Positions 35,120-48,117 are shown, numbered from the stretch's first letter. The stretch: DNA of 64,000 nt from Sialis fuliginosa (GCA_961205875.1 OY540822.1:7876501-7940500); one strand, 5' to 3'. The notes: generated by a model from the sequence alone, not told the origin. Numbers and translations: made by a program.

Positions 35120-37108
35120 GTTAATTGTATATTCAACGTTTGTTTATTACTTTCATAAGTGTTTTTATCCCGTACTTTGTTCTTTATTATTTCTAGAATG
35201 CTATTTTATAAAAGTATATTGTATGTACATAGGTATATTGTACAGTGCACGCTATTTCTTGTAACTAACTCATTAAGTGTGTAACATATGAGAAAATGAC
35301 AAATCACAAACTTGCTTGGGATTAATAAAATATTAATTATAAAAAATACTATCCTATGTTAGATAGTTAAATTTATCTCTGAACTTTCTTAAAGAATTCT
35401 TCAGATAAAATTAAATACAAATTAAGAAGTGTTTGTTTTTTCACTACAATGTTATAAAATTGTTATTTATGTTAAAGTAAAATATGTTAAAAATTAATAC
35501 TTAAGAACTACTTAAATTTAATGCGAAAACGGTTGTAAAGTTACAACGTAGAATATAAAAATTGCTATAAATTATAAGGACAATGGCGGATTTAGTTAAA
35601 GTCAGATTTAGGGATGTTTTACATGGACACAAAACAACCAAAATCTCTTTTATCCTTTTAAATATAAATTATCGGTTAAAGAGGATAATACATAAAAAAT
35701 TCAATAATATTTTAAAAGAATAAATATCCATTAATAATAAAAGGGGCTGTTTTAAATATCCCTATACTAATGAGTATATTGTACCCAACATAATACAATT
35801 TTCGAATCCAACCAATCATAAATAAAATTTATTAACACTTTAATACCACACTAAAACTTTTTATTGAGGAGTATGCCATACCTGAATCATGAAAATCATA
35901 TTTAACAACTTGAAATTACTATATATTTAATATTAATTTATATATTCTTATTCAACCCTTTAAAATTTTACCTACTAAATTGTTAACCCAAACACAGTTA
36001 ATTTTGACATTTTTATGTAATTTTATTATATCAGCCGTTATTTTTTTAGGTCTACATACATATTTAATGTTTTCTGTTTCAGCATGTGTGTAGGCATATT
36101 ATTTAACTGCAAAATTACAACTGACTAATTTGTAGGGAAATTAAAATGTGTAACCTTTAATTTTCAAAAAAGACATCTGTAATTAAAACTAGCATTAACC
36201 CTTTCTTTTACCAAAAAAGAAAACGGCTCATTTTTTTTATTGTAAATAAATATATACATCAAATCATTATTTAGTATACCTAGACTTTTTCCGCAGCTTC
36301 GCCCGCGTATATTTCAAAATCAGTGAATGCCCACGCGAACTGCTATTCTAAAAACGTGGGCACTGTAGTGGCAGTGATAATTGCATCAACATCACATTAG
36401 AAAGCGGCTATTTAACTCTCCTTGTAAGGATTCGTCATTATTAGTTGACCCCCATCCCCCTATGAAAAATAAATTACAACACTCTAAACTTTTTGACCCC
36501 ACCTTCCCCTTTATGAAACCTTACGAAATTATTGGATGTTCCTCATCATTTTTTATACATTTTAATTAGAAAATTTATCAGTTTTAAATATTCTTTAATA
36601 TGGCTTCGGCGTAAACCAAGGGTCTTAGATTTTCTTACAGTGAAAATTCCATCAGAATCGGTTTAGTAGTTTTTGTGTCAATTCAATAATAAAATATTTT
36701 TATTCAACAATTTTTTAAATAATTTTGTATTCATTAGGTTTCCCCAAATCCTTATAAAATCTGTTCAGTAGTAATTTTCTTATACTTCGTACGTGGAGAG
36801 GTGTAATAATTTTTAATTTAATTTAATTTAAACTGACATAAATTCCGTCTAATATAATATAATAATTTTTTATATGTCTAATCGATTATCCGCGGAAACG
36901 AAATTTATAAATTAATAATAAAAAAAACTATAGTCTTCATTAAAAATTGCTATAATACTTAAAATACACGTTGGATTTAAAGTGCATTTAGCATAACCTA
37001 ACTATTTAATTGTCAACGCTGAATTTGCGGTAATATTTTTGGTCACATACATATAATAGATTCAGGAGTTTTCCCGTTAATATTTCAATATGAACGAATA
37101 CCCTAATG
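35120..37108. other. No gene recognised
   Basis: A/T-rich; 36285-36330 (GCAGCTTCGCCCGCGTATAT) is a fragment of the insect interspersed repeat. Confidence 0.45.
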
Positions 37109-37599
37109 CAGCGGTTTTTAAACTTATGTAGTTTAGGGATCCCTTTATGAACAATTATTTCTCAGGAAAATTTTACAATCTTATTTTTTTGTTTCATACT
37201 TATAATTTTTATTTTTCAACTGCAATGACCTTTGTTTTTTGCATTACATTTCTAACATTTTTTGTTTTTACAACAACTTTTTTTCGCTCTATATTTCTTA
37301 CATTTTTTTGCTTTTACAACTACAATGACCTTTTTCCACATATTTTATTATTGTATTTATTTATTATACATTTTTTCAATTTTTTGCACTACACAAATTA
37401 AGTTTTACAACTGCAGAAATAAGCTACAACTACACACTAAAATAACTCCTGCCTCCCTGACAGAACAACAAAAAAGGTCGTTACATAGTAATATTATCAT
37501 TGGTAAATAGAAATGTAAAAGTACTTTAATTTATATGATGCCAAACATGTTTCACGGACCCCCGGCAAAAGTTCCGCGGACCCTAGTTTAAGACCGCTG
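37109..37599. mobile_element. hAT-like element without clear target duplication, 491 bp
   Basis: CAGCGGTTTTTAAACTTATG at the left matches the inverse of the right end (CTAGTTTAAGACCGCTG). The flanking 8-mers differ. The interior has three imperfect direct repeats around ACATTTTTTGTTTTTACAAC (37220-37345), which produce Phe-rich frames of no significance. Confidence 0.6.
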
Positions 37600-38160
37600 A
37601 TATAGAGAACAATGCATCCGGGAAAACTATCCAGGTTAACAAGGTTTATTGTATTTATTCAGATCAAATTTCAAAATCAATTACCCGTAAAACATATCAA
37701 TTAATGGTTGCACAGATACTTAAAAATCGAACCTCTCGATAAAGTACAAATATAATTTTAATTAAAACCAACAGTCTACACACATATAAGCAGTGATTGT
37801 ACGGTTCAATATTGCTATTTGCACAACAGCCAATTCGAATTACATATGTCAAATGAGTCAATTTAATTGCTATGTTTGCTGCAGCTACGGTCCCATTTAA
37901 CTTATCCCCCCAACCCCTCCTCTCCCCCCATCGACCAACTTAACTTTATCCTAACAGCATGATGCTTTCATCTCTCTCTGTAGAAGTGCACTAACCACTG
38001 ATCCAAAAGGCTTTTGGCAAACACTTAATGTCGAATATAATAAATAACGTACAAATTATTCCGAAGTAAAATATAATACATGAAAGAAATTATTACAGCT
38101 ACCTGACCGTCGTTGATATGATTTATTTAGATACAGGACCGTATTTAGGTTTATAATAGA

Positions 38161-38455
38161 CTAGCTGTGACCGCGGCTTCGCACGCGTAGACTGCGGAAT
38201 TATTGTTTAGGATTTTTGAAAAATAGTTGAATTATTTCTTTTTATTCTACACAGTTCTTTACTACATTAGAGCAACTTTTTTCCGACTTGATTTACTATT
38301 ATATCGTATTCCTTATGTTATCTAACGTAACAAAATATATACTAAAACATCAATATAAACATAAATCAGATAAGTATTTCTCGAGTGATAAGCGCACTAA
38401 CGGACAGACAGACGGACAAACAGAGAAACGTCGTGTTTTATAATATATAAATATA
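38161..38455 (+). repeat. Insect interspersed repeat, near full length
   Basis: Starts CTAGCTGTGACCGCGGCTTC and ends GACAGACAGACGGACAAACA followed by TATAATATATAAATATATA. The foldback at 38458 is inserted at a TA in this tail. A reverse copy is at 42631-43033. Confidence 0.65.
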
Positions 38456-38457
38456 TA

Positions 38458-39310
38458 CAGGATGGGGCATTTAAAGTGTTACAGTTGCTTATCTCAGAAC
38501 CATCGCATATTTGAAAAAAAGTTTCAACCGAAAAATGTTTGGTTGTAAGGGGGTAATCGAATAGTAACATTTATTTGCTATTTTAACGTGGCCTTCAAAG
38601 ATATTTGAAGGCCAACATCATTTTTTCAAATAGGAACCTATAGTTTTTATTTAGTAATCTTATTTTACGTAAAAAAATACGTATCTTTCATTGAAAACTT
38701 TTTTTTGAACAACCCAAGCTTTCCAAGGTATCTAACAAAATAATTCGAGATTTTGAATTTTCAAGAATTTTTTACTCAGAAACCATAAACTTTAGAAAAA
38801 AAGTACAAAGTACAAAAAATGTTTATTTTGGTCTAATGAAACTTGGAGAATTATTCTAGATTTTTTTTTAACATTTCGTACTTTTTTTTGTTTTTGCTAA
38901 AATTTTTAAAATAAATCTTCACGCTTTATTAGACCAAAATAAATATTTTGTGTATCCTGTACTTTTTTTCTAAAGTTTGTGGTTTATGAGTAAAAAATTC
39001 TTTAAAGTTCAAAATCTCGAATTATTTTGTTAGATACCTTGGAAAGCTTGGGTTGTTCAAAAAAAAGTTTTTAATGAAAGATTCGTGTTTTTTTCATGTA
39101 GAATAAGATTACTAAATAAAAACTATAGGTTCCTATTTAAAAAAAATGATGTTGACCTTCAAATATCCTTGAAGGCCACGTTAAAATAGCAAATAAATAT
39201 TACTATTCGATTACCCCTTTACAACCAAACATTTTTTGGTTGAAACTTTTTTTTCAAATACACGATGATTCTGAGATAATCAACTGTAACACTTTAAATG
39301 CCCCACCCTG
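38458..39310. mobile_element. 853-bp TA-flanked foldback element, copy 2
   Basis: Same length and ends as 22315-23167 (left CAGGATGGGGCATTTAAAGT, right inverse CCCCACCCTG), TA on both sides and long palindromic arms. Inserted in the tail of the interspersed repeat. Confidence 0.88.
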
Positions 39311-41062
39311 TATATATAGATTTAGATTTTTTTAAATGTATCATTAAAAACTTTAGCATGAATTACTTTAAAAATATTAATAAAAATACTTGAAGTATTC
39401 AACATTTACAAATAATTAAAATCACTAAATATTTCAAGTGTTTTCACTAGGAAGTTGTAACAGCTGTGTTAATTAATATTATATACAGGTACACAACATT
39501 ATGGAAAGGTTTAGGGCCCTGAAATGTTAAACAACGGGACTGCTTTGTAGAGAGATTAAAAAATACTGTGTGGCCCAGATGTTTAGGTAAGATCATTAAA
39601 CAGGGATGAAATTCCATGAGAGACTTAGAAGATTTTTAACTGGTTCACCCACGTATACAGTTTTATTTTTTTATTTAGGCATGCACCGATGCAACTTGTG
39701 TAGTAATATAAACTGGCCATGAAGAACAAGTACTTTATATATGTATTATGATATTTTTATTACATCACGTGAAGAAATTAACTTATAAAATGTTTTACTT
39801 CATTAACAGATTATTTTATATTGAAATATACAAACAGTTTATTACTGTACTTAATATTTAATTAGGATTACAAGAAAGTCTTTCAACAGGGTATGATATG
39901 AGCTATATTTTAAAAAATAATTTGGCCAAGAGAAATAAAACAAAAAAACAATTTAATGTGAGTGTAGTTGTTAGAAGTTAAAAATCGATAATCGTACAAT
40001 TAAATAACAAACAAGAGATTATGCTAAAACGCCTGTGGTTCTAAAACTTCAAAAGCAAATGGATCTCCTCGAAATTTGTTGGAAACCAACCAATTGTAAA
40101 TCTATTGGGTTTTAATTTGCTTTTATAAGAAAGAATTTTTAGGGCGCAAAAAGAGTTGCACAGGAATTTAAAGGCGAAGGTTCTTTTATGTTATTATTAT
40201 TCAGTAAAAAGTTTCCTCTCTATTCGCTTTATTTCCTCTCTTTTAAATTTTATTGTAAAAGCAAATTGATGCTTTCAATTAAATATGCGTATTAAAATAT
40301 GTTATATATCAATCATAACGATTGGATTGTATTTATCCATAATAAATTATTTCTGGTTTCAATTTTTATACATTTCTTTAGACGTATTTTTTTATTATAA
40401 ATAAAACCAATTTTATTTCATACGATGATCAAACAGCATGAGTGATTTTAAACCTATAATTTTTTCCTTGATTTCAAATAATTTATCCCCATTTCTATAA
40501 TATTTTATCAAAGCTTCGGTACTTTTTTAGTATGATTTTTTCTTTCTTATTTAAACTCGCGTATAAGAAATTTCATAACAAAACTTGTAAAATAAAAAAT
40601 AATGCAAGTATAAACGCGCTCAAAATTTGTATACTATTAATATATTAATTTATAATTATAAATTCAAAATAAGTACATTGATTTATGAATTTCTGCGTGT
40701 TAACGTTAATTTGTTAAACAAATTATTAAAATGATTGAAATATCAAACCTTCATTGACTCGACTTATAGTGGAACCTCGTTAGTACGTTTTGCTTTAGTA
40801 CTTTTTTCATCATATTACGTTTTTTCAGGCCCTGATTCCCGGCATTTTTTTTCGTTAGAACGTGTTTTGATTTTATTCAAACTTTGCAGTTTTTGACCGA
40901 CACCCTGTATAAAACAATTAAATTCTACATGAAATCAATGATTTTTCAAATCTGACTTGTAAGTTTTTATACCAACTGTATAGTCCTCATTTTTTTTTCA
41001 GAATACTTAAGGGGTTACAATTGGATTTTGATTTTGTATAAAAAGTAACTCATTTTATCTTA
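39311..41062. other. No gene supported
   Basis: 40770-40915 begins GTGGAACCTCGTTAGTACG and ends CACCCTGTATAAAA, resembling remnants of two TA-type elements. A 51-codon frame at about 40140-40290 after TTTTTAG has no family features. Confidence 0.4.
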
Positions 41063-41645
41063 TTAAGGTAGTTCTCGTGCAAACAAAAAAATCAGGGTAT
41101 AAAAAGAATAATGATATCTATCCAATCGTGGAATTTTAAAGAGATCGACCGTTTTAAACTCGAGATAATTGTCATCAAAGTTTGCCACTTTTGTACGTAT
41201 CCGCTATATCAAGTTCGTATTATGTCCATTTTCATGACTAAAACTTCGATAGATTTTGATAAAAAACTATCAAACAATAAAGGTTTATTATTCTGATATG
41301 TGATAAAAAATTCCTAATGATTGACCTTGTATTTCAAAAACAAAATGATTCACCGTTTCATATTTGAAATTTAATTATATTTCAAAAACAAAACGGTCAA
41401 TCATTTTGAATTTTTTATCACATATCATAATAATAACCCTTTACTGTTTGGTAGTTTTTTATCAAAATCTGTCGAAGCGAGAAAATATATTCATAGTATG
41501 ATTGTGTTTATAATAATTTGTATAGACTGCATTGGGTATAGACTTGATCAAAAATTCTCTGTAGCAACGCAATTATTTTCGATATTTTACTATGGTATTA
41601 TGAGCGTAACTTTTTGTTGGTACTGTAGCACGAGAACTACCTTAA
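41063..41645. mobile_element. TTAA-ended foldback element, 583 bp
   Basis: Left end TTAAGGTAGTTCTCGTGC is the exact inverse of the right end GCACGAGAACTACCTTAA. A second inner inverted pair (TTTATTATTCTGATATGTGA near 41283 and its inverse near 41420) makes the centre palindromic. Confidence 0.75.
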
Positions 41646-41740
41646 CCACTTGTGTATATGTGTAATGTACAAGAAATTTCGACTCATCGGATAAGATAAT
41701 ATTATACATTGATCATACGAAACTTCAATATGTTTATTGC

Positions 41741-41992
41741 TTACGTGCTAGCGTGTGTGTATATGTGTCCACCACCCACGCTTCCTGGGAACCAGTGGTG
41801 CACATATTTGCGTTTATAGTGGATAAACTGATCGCGAATATTGCCTAAACGTATTACGCTAGACACGTATTCGTCCATACGCCGAAATGCGTGTAAAGTG
41901 TTAAGAATAAACAGGTAATTATTACCATTTGTTAACCAGGTGTTTAGCGTGTTTCTATGTGACGCCACACCTTGTCTGCCGTTAACATATTT
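41741..41992 (-). CDS. Unrecognised GC-richer ORF
   Basis: A minus-strand frame open for ~83 codons reads GRQGVASHRNTLNTWL, then NTLHAFRRMDEYVSSVIRLG and KYVHHWFPGSVGGGH. Composition is unlike the A/T-rich flanks and looks protein-like, but there is no clear start, splice site or family. It could be a degraded mobile-element gene. Confidence 0.25.
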   Translation of the reverse strand, partial: KYVNGRQGVASHRNTLNTWLTNGNNYLFILNTLHAFRRMDEYVSSVIRLGNIRDQFIHYKRKYVHHWFPGSVGGGHIYTHAST

Positions 41993-42048
41993 GTATGGAT
42001 TTCATTGTATGCACATCCACACATACACGTATGACATATACAAATACA

Positions 42049-42164
42049 AGGGTGAATTAAGGTACATAAAGTCTTATGTGGACGGCACGGCGCCAGAGTG
42101 GGATTTCTATTTGAAGCCCGAATTAATTTATATTATTACAGAGACCTGTTTAAATATTTACTAG
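42049..42164 (+). CDS. Unrecognised short open segment, possible terminal exon
   Basis: After AAATACAAG the frame reads GELRYIKSYVDGTAPEWDFY then LKPELIYIITETC and stops at 42162-42164. It is GC-richer than its flanks and protein-like. The acceptor context is poor, and no partner exon is visible. Confidence 0.25.
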
Positions 42165-42375
42165 ATGAAACTATCGGTTTTAAAATCAATAGCAAAATCG
42201 CGGAAGATTGGAAAACTGTTTTTAATTACAATGTACGATAAAATTGTAATTGAAAAAAGAAAAGCAATTATAATAACAATCTAACACCAATTTAGTATAA
42301 AAAGTGTGTTTTTTTTAACAGTACCTTTTAGTAGCGCGACAAAAAATATCCATGTAGGAAATTACAAAGGGGTCA

Positions 42376-42511
42376 CGGCTGGTCTAGGCTTGCGCCAATG
42401 CCAGCCAACACTGGACCAAGATACAAAATCGTTCAAGACTCAGCCAAGGCTTGTCGTACCAAGGCTGGCCCAGAGTTGGCCCAATCTTAGGTTGGCCCAG
42501 ACTGGGGCCAA
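42376..42511. repeat. Cluster of TTGGCCCA-type repeats
   Basis: Variants of TTGGCCCA / TGGCCCAG / GGGGCCA occur at short intervals, with earlier GCCAGCC/AAGGCTGG variants. A short imperfect tandem array of unknown origin. Confidence 0.5.
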
Positions 42512-42630
42512 TATCGAAAAAGCAACACTGGTAACCTAATATTGAGCGTTTCCTTCTTTAGAGAAATAATATTCTTATTTATAATAATAACAAATAGTCA
42601 GTTCTACTCATCAAAATTTCACAAAAGTAT

Positions 42631-43033
42631 CTATATACATATATAAAGCTGAACGTCTGTGTGTCTGTCTGTCCGTTAGTGCGCTTATCACTCGAGAACC
42701 ACGCGTGGTTTCTTTTTTAATTCATAGGTACATTCTCTGGCCAGGTTATAGGCTATATTTTGTTACGTTAGGTATCATAACAACTAAGCAGTGACGATAA
42801 TAGTAAATCAAGTCGGAAAAAAATTTGCTGTTTTGCAATACGCTGCCTAAACCGTTCAATATTGAACAAAATAAATAAAATAAATTTAAATAGAACAAAA
42901 AATTATTTTTACTTTTTGTTCTGATTCGCTTTTGTTAGGTAGGTAATTTAAGTGTTGTTTGGTTTTTATTAGAAAAATAACTAATCGTGTTTTACTTAAT
43001 TTAACTATATATATAATATTTAAATTCAGCTAG
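42631..43033 (-). repeat. Insect interspersed repeat, reverse copy
   Basis: The reverse complement contains ATCAAGTCGG/CTATTATCG-type and GATAAGCGCACTAACGGACA blocks shared with 38161-38455. CAGCTAG at 43027 would be its 5' end. Confidence 0.5.
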
Positions 43034-43504
43034 TAAGATTATAAAGCAAAAAATAAGGTACGTAAAATCTGGTAATTCGAAAATGTGTTGTTTCATCTTG
43101 AAACGTTTTTTTTTATTGTAAATTTTTCAGAAAGTCTCGTGTGCAACCCCAGTCGACAGAAACAGGGTGGGAATGAGGTACATATATGTAGATTTATTTT
43201 AGTACCCCAAGTTGGTTTCCAGATTACTTTAACATTGCCCCAAAATATATAAAATTCAGAAAACAGTTTGTCCAACCCTGATCCCAGTATATAAACATTA
43301 TGTTACAGCTGTAAGTTATAATATACTGTTGGTGAATACATACACACACATATATGTATAAGTACATCCACATGTCCATTTCATAGTATTTTATCATTTT
43401 GACATGAACAAGTTGTTTCTTTTTTTTAAGATTTATTAAATCTTTTCCATCATAATAGGCGCTTGTAAAAAACTTAACTTATATTTAATTATGATACAAT
43501 TAAT

Positions 43505-43720
43505 ATAATTTTTAACGTTCCGTATCGAAATAAAAAAAAATGGAATCAATACTGTCTATCTGTCTGTCTGAACCGTTCGACCTAGAAAGTTAAAATTTGG
43601 CATAAATATAGAAAATGGTAGATCGATATATATTTTTTTTATTTTTAGCACTTTTTAAAGGAGGGGGGGGGGTATTTATATTTATTCAATCCCGGAAATT
43701 ATATATTAAAATAATATATT
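43505..43720 (+). repeat. Dispersed repeat fragment (AACGTTCCGTATCGAAAT)
   Basis: Carries CTGTCTGTCTGAACCGTTCG and ATTTGGCATAAATATAG, a layout common in old insect interspersed repeats, plus a G10 run near 43663. Only one copy is in the window, so the call rests on general resemblance. Confidence 0.35.
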
Positions 43721-44507
43721 TACTATACAAATGAATATTCAAAGTATTAATTTCATATTTAATACTTCTATAGAAATGAATCGTTTGTTTAAAGCCACTG
43801 TAAATTATTTTTTTCTATTAAAAGGATTACGTAGAATTGTTAATTTTCAGTACGTAGAAACGGATTTTTCTCTCTTTTGTACGCGTACTTGATTTACATA
43901 AAACATTGTTAGAGGTATTTCACACTGGTTAGATTATTTGCCCGTGTAATATGGTCTAGGTAAAATGTAAACATAAAACCAGTTTAATGACAATAACCAA
44001 ATAAATTCTGTTTAAATAATTACCTTGAATTATTTCACTAACGTATGAGTCACTGTGCAAATTTTGATTTAGATAAACATAAATAAATCTGTCAAAAATA
44101 TCCATTATTCTATTTTTGTCATTGTTTGACTCATAAAGAAAATAAAAAAAATTAAAACGCAATTTATTTAATAGATAAAACACCTATTATTAATTTATAA
44201 AATAAACCACCGCAGTTAATTTTATAACAAATATGTATTTACTCGTACATATAATAAATTTAAATGGTAATATAATTGAAATTTATAATGAACAAAAAAA
44301 AAAGTCAACTAAACACAATTGCATTTAATTAATTAACGAATGAATCAATTAAATCTAATAAATGACACTCAATTATAAAAATAATTATCAAAAATAATTG
44401 TCAATTGAAAACTCTTAAATTTTTCTATTTAATTAGTAAACCATTCTTGAAAAATATTTCATGGATGCCACTGGACTTTCTTATACACTGTACTGATTGT
44501 AAGCCTA

Positions 44508-44841
44508 ATGCCCGGTATCATAAAGGACCTAACAAATTTGTTAGCTAACAAACACTTTCAACTAAGATATCAAACTTATATGACAGTTCTTTTGGAGTTT
44601 GTTGATGACTTTGACAAGTTTCGCGCACGCGTTGAAGGTAAATACAAACGGTATTAAAACAGTGGTGATGTTATGAAAATTATTTTGTACGGTCAAAGAT
44701 GCCAACTGTGTTACAATTAGTTGAAGTGTCACTGCTCTAAATTCCATAACTAATCCATAGATACTAGTACAGTATTAATACCCCATTTGAATGTAATTGC
44801 TAGCTAACAAATTTTGTTAGGTCCTTTATAATACCGGGCAT
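44508..44841 (-). mobile_element. CCGGTAT-family MITE copy 3, 334 bp
   Basis: Ends ATGCCCGGTATCATAAAGGA and the inverse TCCTTTATAATACCGGGCAT. The minus-strand frame 44747-44562 shares LTVQNNFHNITTVLIP and NACAKLVKV with copy 1. Confidence 0.75.
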
Positions 44842-45094
44842 AATTGTTTCTAAATATATAAAAATAATGCTTCGGGCTTACTGATAAAAAATAGAAAAAA
44901 ATGAATGGACATAAAATATATATAGATAATAATATTTTCTACAATTTTTAAGTGAAATATTTTTTTTATAATTCGTCCCGTTAAAAAATATTATCAAAAT
45001 GTTATAGTAAGATCGTTTTAAAATATAAAAGATTTATTTTAAGGGTCGTCCACAGAAAATTTTCCAATGAGGAACAAAACATGCATTACCATAA

Positions 45095-45560
45095 CTCTGA
45101 AACATCGTGAGTGGATTAATTTTGGCGTAATCTGCAACTTTTTTATCTTCGAAAATTCTGAGAATTGGGGAATTTTTGATGTGGCATGCGTCAAACATAT
45201 TTAGGGCGTAGGTCAGGGCAAAAGACCCTTGATTTTTGTAGGTCAGTATAACCATAACATTTTACTATTATTTATCTAGCAATTGTGCAAAAATCAGCCG
45301 GTTATTTATAAATTCCATAATATCATGAATTTGACATGTTGAGGGTGTAGGTCTCGCTAAATGCCCCAATATTTTTGTAGGTCAATATATTTCCCGATGT
45401 TTGCATGATAAAATCTTGTAATTCAAGTAAAAAAGGGTTATTCGTAAATTTCTGACATGTTTGACGCATGCCATATCAAAAACGCCCCAATTCTCAGAAT
45501 TTTCGAAAATAAAAAAGTTGTAGGTTACGCCAAAATGAATCCACTCACGAAGTTTCAGAG
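45095..45560. mobile_element. Foldback, ~103-bp imperfect arms
   Basis: 45095-45198 and 45458-45560 are imperfect inverse copies (GTGAGTGGATTAATTTTGGC; GGCATGCGTCAAACA). The loop of ~260 bp has no feature. Target duplication not identified. Confidence 0.65.
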
Positions 45561-45699
45561 GAGTATTTTTTATTTCAAAGTTTAAATCCGGGACCGAGGA
45601 CTTAAAAGCTTTTTTTGCTCTTTATAAATTTTAAATTTAATTTTCATTTAATATTAAACAATTTTAAAACTAAATATTGCGCTTCCTTTGGATAAACCA

Positions 45700-45732
45700 C
45701 TCAGGGGGGACGTGGGGAGGGGGGGGGGGGCA
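45700..45732 (+). other. G-rich tract, possible G-quadruplex
   Basis: Runs of six, four and twelve G separated by ACGT and A. This meets the four-run rule for quadruplex formation on the plus strand. No neighbouring gene to regulate. Confidence 0.45.
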
Positions 45733-46669
45733 CGTCTAATTTTTTTAAATACAACCTATTACTTTACATTACGTTAGGTTAAGTAAGTCATATTCCAGGG
45801 GGACATCATGGCGAAAAATCAGAATGGATTAAGGGAATGTCAAAATGGATAAGTATTTCCACCAAAATCCGAATTACTGTATAAGAAAGTAAATAATAGG
45901 AACCTTTTAAAACTCATTGTATGTATTTTAACATTATACAAAAATCAAAGAATTTGTGCTACTGTAACCCAAGGACACTAGGATTGTTGCTACAGCGTTA
46001 CAAATACCGTGTAGGTGGATTTTAATAAATGTATGTTTTTTAAGTAACAAAAGGCGTAAAAAACATAGATTATTATCCTTCAGTGAAAACATTTTTGTAT
46101 TGTTATTTAATTAATTAATTTTAAGAAAATGTAAAACTTGAATAAAGTAAAACGTTTACAAAAACACTTTTCTGACTATTTTAAAAATATTTAGTTTCTT
46201 TTTAATCGGTTGGTGTAAATTTTTGTTTTTCAAATAAAATTATAAAACACATATTCTACAATTCTTATACGTATCTGTTTTACTAAAAGTTGTTTATATT
46301 GAATAATTCACAATATTTTAACGAATAATAAAACAAAAAATTGGTTCAATATACAATATTTTCATTAATATTATATGATATGTTATTACTAACATGCCTC
46401 AAATATAAATATTTTATAAACAAAATATGAATATTATCTAACCGATTGTCAAATACATATAATATGTAAACGTAATATGTTTTTACGTTTATTATATTTG
46501 ACAAGATTATTTTAAAAACAGTTTTTGCGGTGGAAATTGAGCCCCCGTTTAACCTTTATTAATCCTAGAGTTTGCCCTAACCAAAGAATAAACTGTGAAA
46601 CGATATATATTTATTCTACACTTGGTATAAAATAAAGTCCTTCGCCGCGTCCGTCTGTCTGTATGTGCA

Positions 46670-46800
46670 CGATTTTCTCAGTAACTACTGAACGGATTTT
46701 ATTCTGGTTTTCACTATTGGATAGAATGTTTCACGAGGGAGGTTTAGGTGTGTAATTTGTGGATATTTTCTTGTCGAGGAAAAAACAATCCTTGGAGAGA
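46670..46800 (+). repeat. Dispersed repeat fragment, relative of 16095
   Basis: CTACTGAACGGATTTTATTCTGG and GTGTAATTTGTGGATATTTT match 16095-16200. Confidence 0.5.
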
Positions 46801-47228
46801 TAACTTCGTGTGCGCTGCGTAAATAGTTAGTTATAATATATGTAGTTGAATTAATTATAATTAATTCAACTATATTATTGTTTCTCTTTAAAACAATTTT
46901 GTCTTACGAAAAGATATATATATACCATCAATTAATAAATTCTATTTACTAACGAAGGTGCATAAATACAGAATACATACAAAATGTTGATAAGTTGTTT
47001 TATAAACAAAAGTTAACAAACAAACTGAAATACAAAACGTTCTTTATTGTAAATATATATCTACATAAACTGCATGCTATTTACAGATCTAATGTATAAG
47101 TCTGAATTTGTATGATGCTTGGAAATGACGTTATATTGTGTAATTATACAATTGTTACCTGGATTAAAGAATGGGATTCATTTAATATAATATTTCTGAT
47201 AGATTATATTTCTGCGCTCGTTATATAA

Positions 47229-48117
47229 CAGGGTGGCGCAACGAAAACGAAACGGTCGCATTTTTGGTCAGTTAAAATAAGATTTTGAAAAAACGCTCGA
47301 ACACGTCGATTTTGCTTTGAAGGGGGACATCTTTTGCAATAAAATTTTTGCAAGAATCTTTTCAAGCCTTTGCGTTATGAGCACAACCCTTAAAATTTTT
47401 AATAGCATGATAGGGCAAGTGATACCTCATTTGAAAGGTTTTTTCATTCTAAACAAGGTGCTTTTTGTTTTTTTTCAAATCTGTTGAATTTTAGTCAATT
47501 TATTTACATTTGTAGTTCAATGAATGCATTTATTTTCTGATCAACAAAACAACAATTTACAACTAAAATTCAAAAAAATTAGGCTTATTATCGAGGAATG
47601 TCACCAACTTACTGCCCAAACGTTTCAACAAGTGAGAAATAATTTTGAGCATAACTTGTATTTTTGTATGAAAGCTAGCGGAGCTCAATTTAAACATTTA
47701 TTGAATTACTTAAAGTTTTGGATGTTAGTAAATTTTTGTGAATTATCTGATAAGAAAATAAGCTTACTTTGTTTTGAATTTTAGTTCTGAATGTTTGTTT
47801 TGTTGATCAGAAAATAAATGTATTCATGGAATTAAAAATGTAAATAAATTGACTAAAATTAAACAGATTTGAAAAAAACAAAAAGCACTTTGTTTAGAAT
47901 GAAAAAACCTTTCAAATGAGGTATCACTTGCCCTATCATGCTATTTAAAATTTTAAGGGTTGTGCTCATAGCGTAGAGGGTTGAAAAGATTCTTGCAAAA
48001 ATTGTATTGCAAAAGATGTCCCCCTTGAAAGCAAAATCGATGTGTTCGAGCGTTTTTACAAAATCTTATTTTAACTGACCAAAAACGCGACCGTTTCGTT
48101 TTCGTTGCGCCACCCTG
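47229..48117. mobile_element. 889-bp foldback element, CAGGGTGGCGCAACG ends
   Basis: CAGGGTGGCGCAACGAAAAC at the left is exactly inverted at the right, and the arms remain complementary for about 300 bp each. TA follows on the right, while AA stands on the left. The 86-codon frame in the centre (47524-47784) is probably incidental. The first seven terminal bases match the 853-bp foldbacks, suggesting a related mobiliser. Confidence 0.82.

Noticed and set aside
37147..37510. Two overlapping Phe-rich frames
   Set aside because: Produced by T-rich direct repeats inside a hAT-like element.
43093..43275. 60-codon minus frame and a possible 49-bp plus exon at 43130-43178
   Set aside because: The segment ends GTTTGTCCAACCCTG, a hAT-type terminus, so it is probably element sequence; splice sites may be chance.
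47524..47784. 86-codon frame in the centre of the 889-bp foldback
   Set aside because: Covers parts of both palindromic arms and the loop; codons are A/T-driven and no family is visible.
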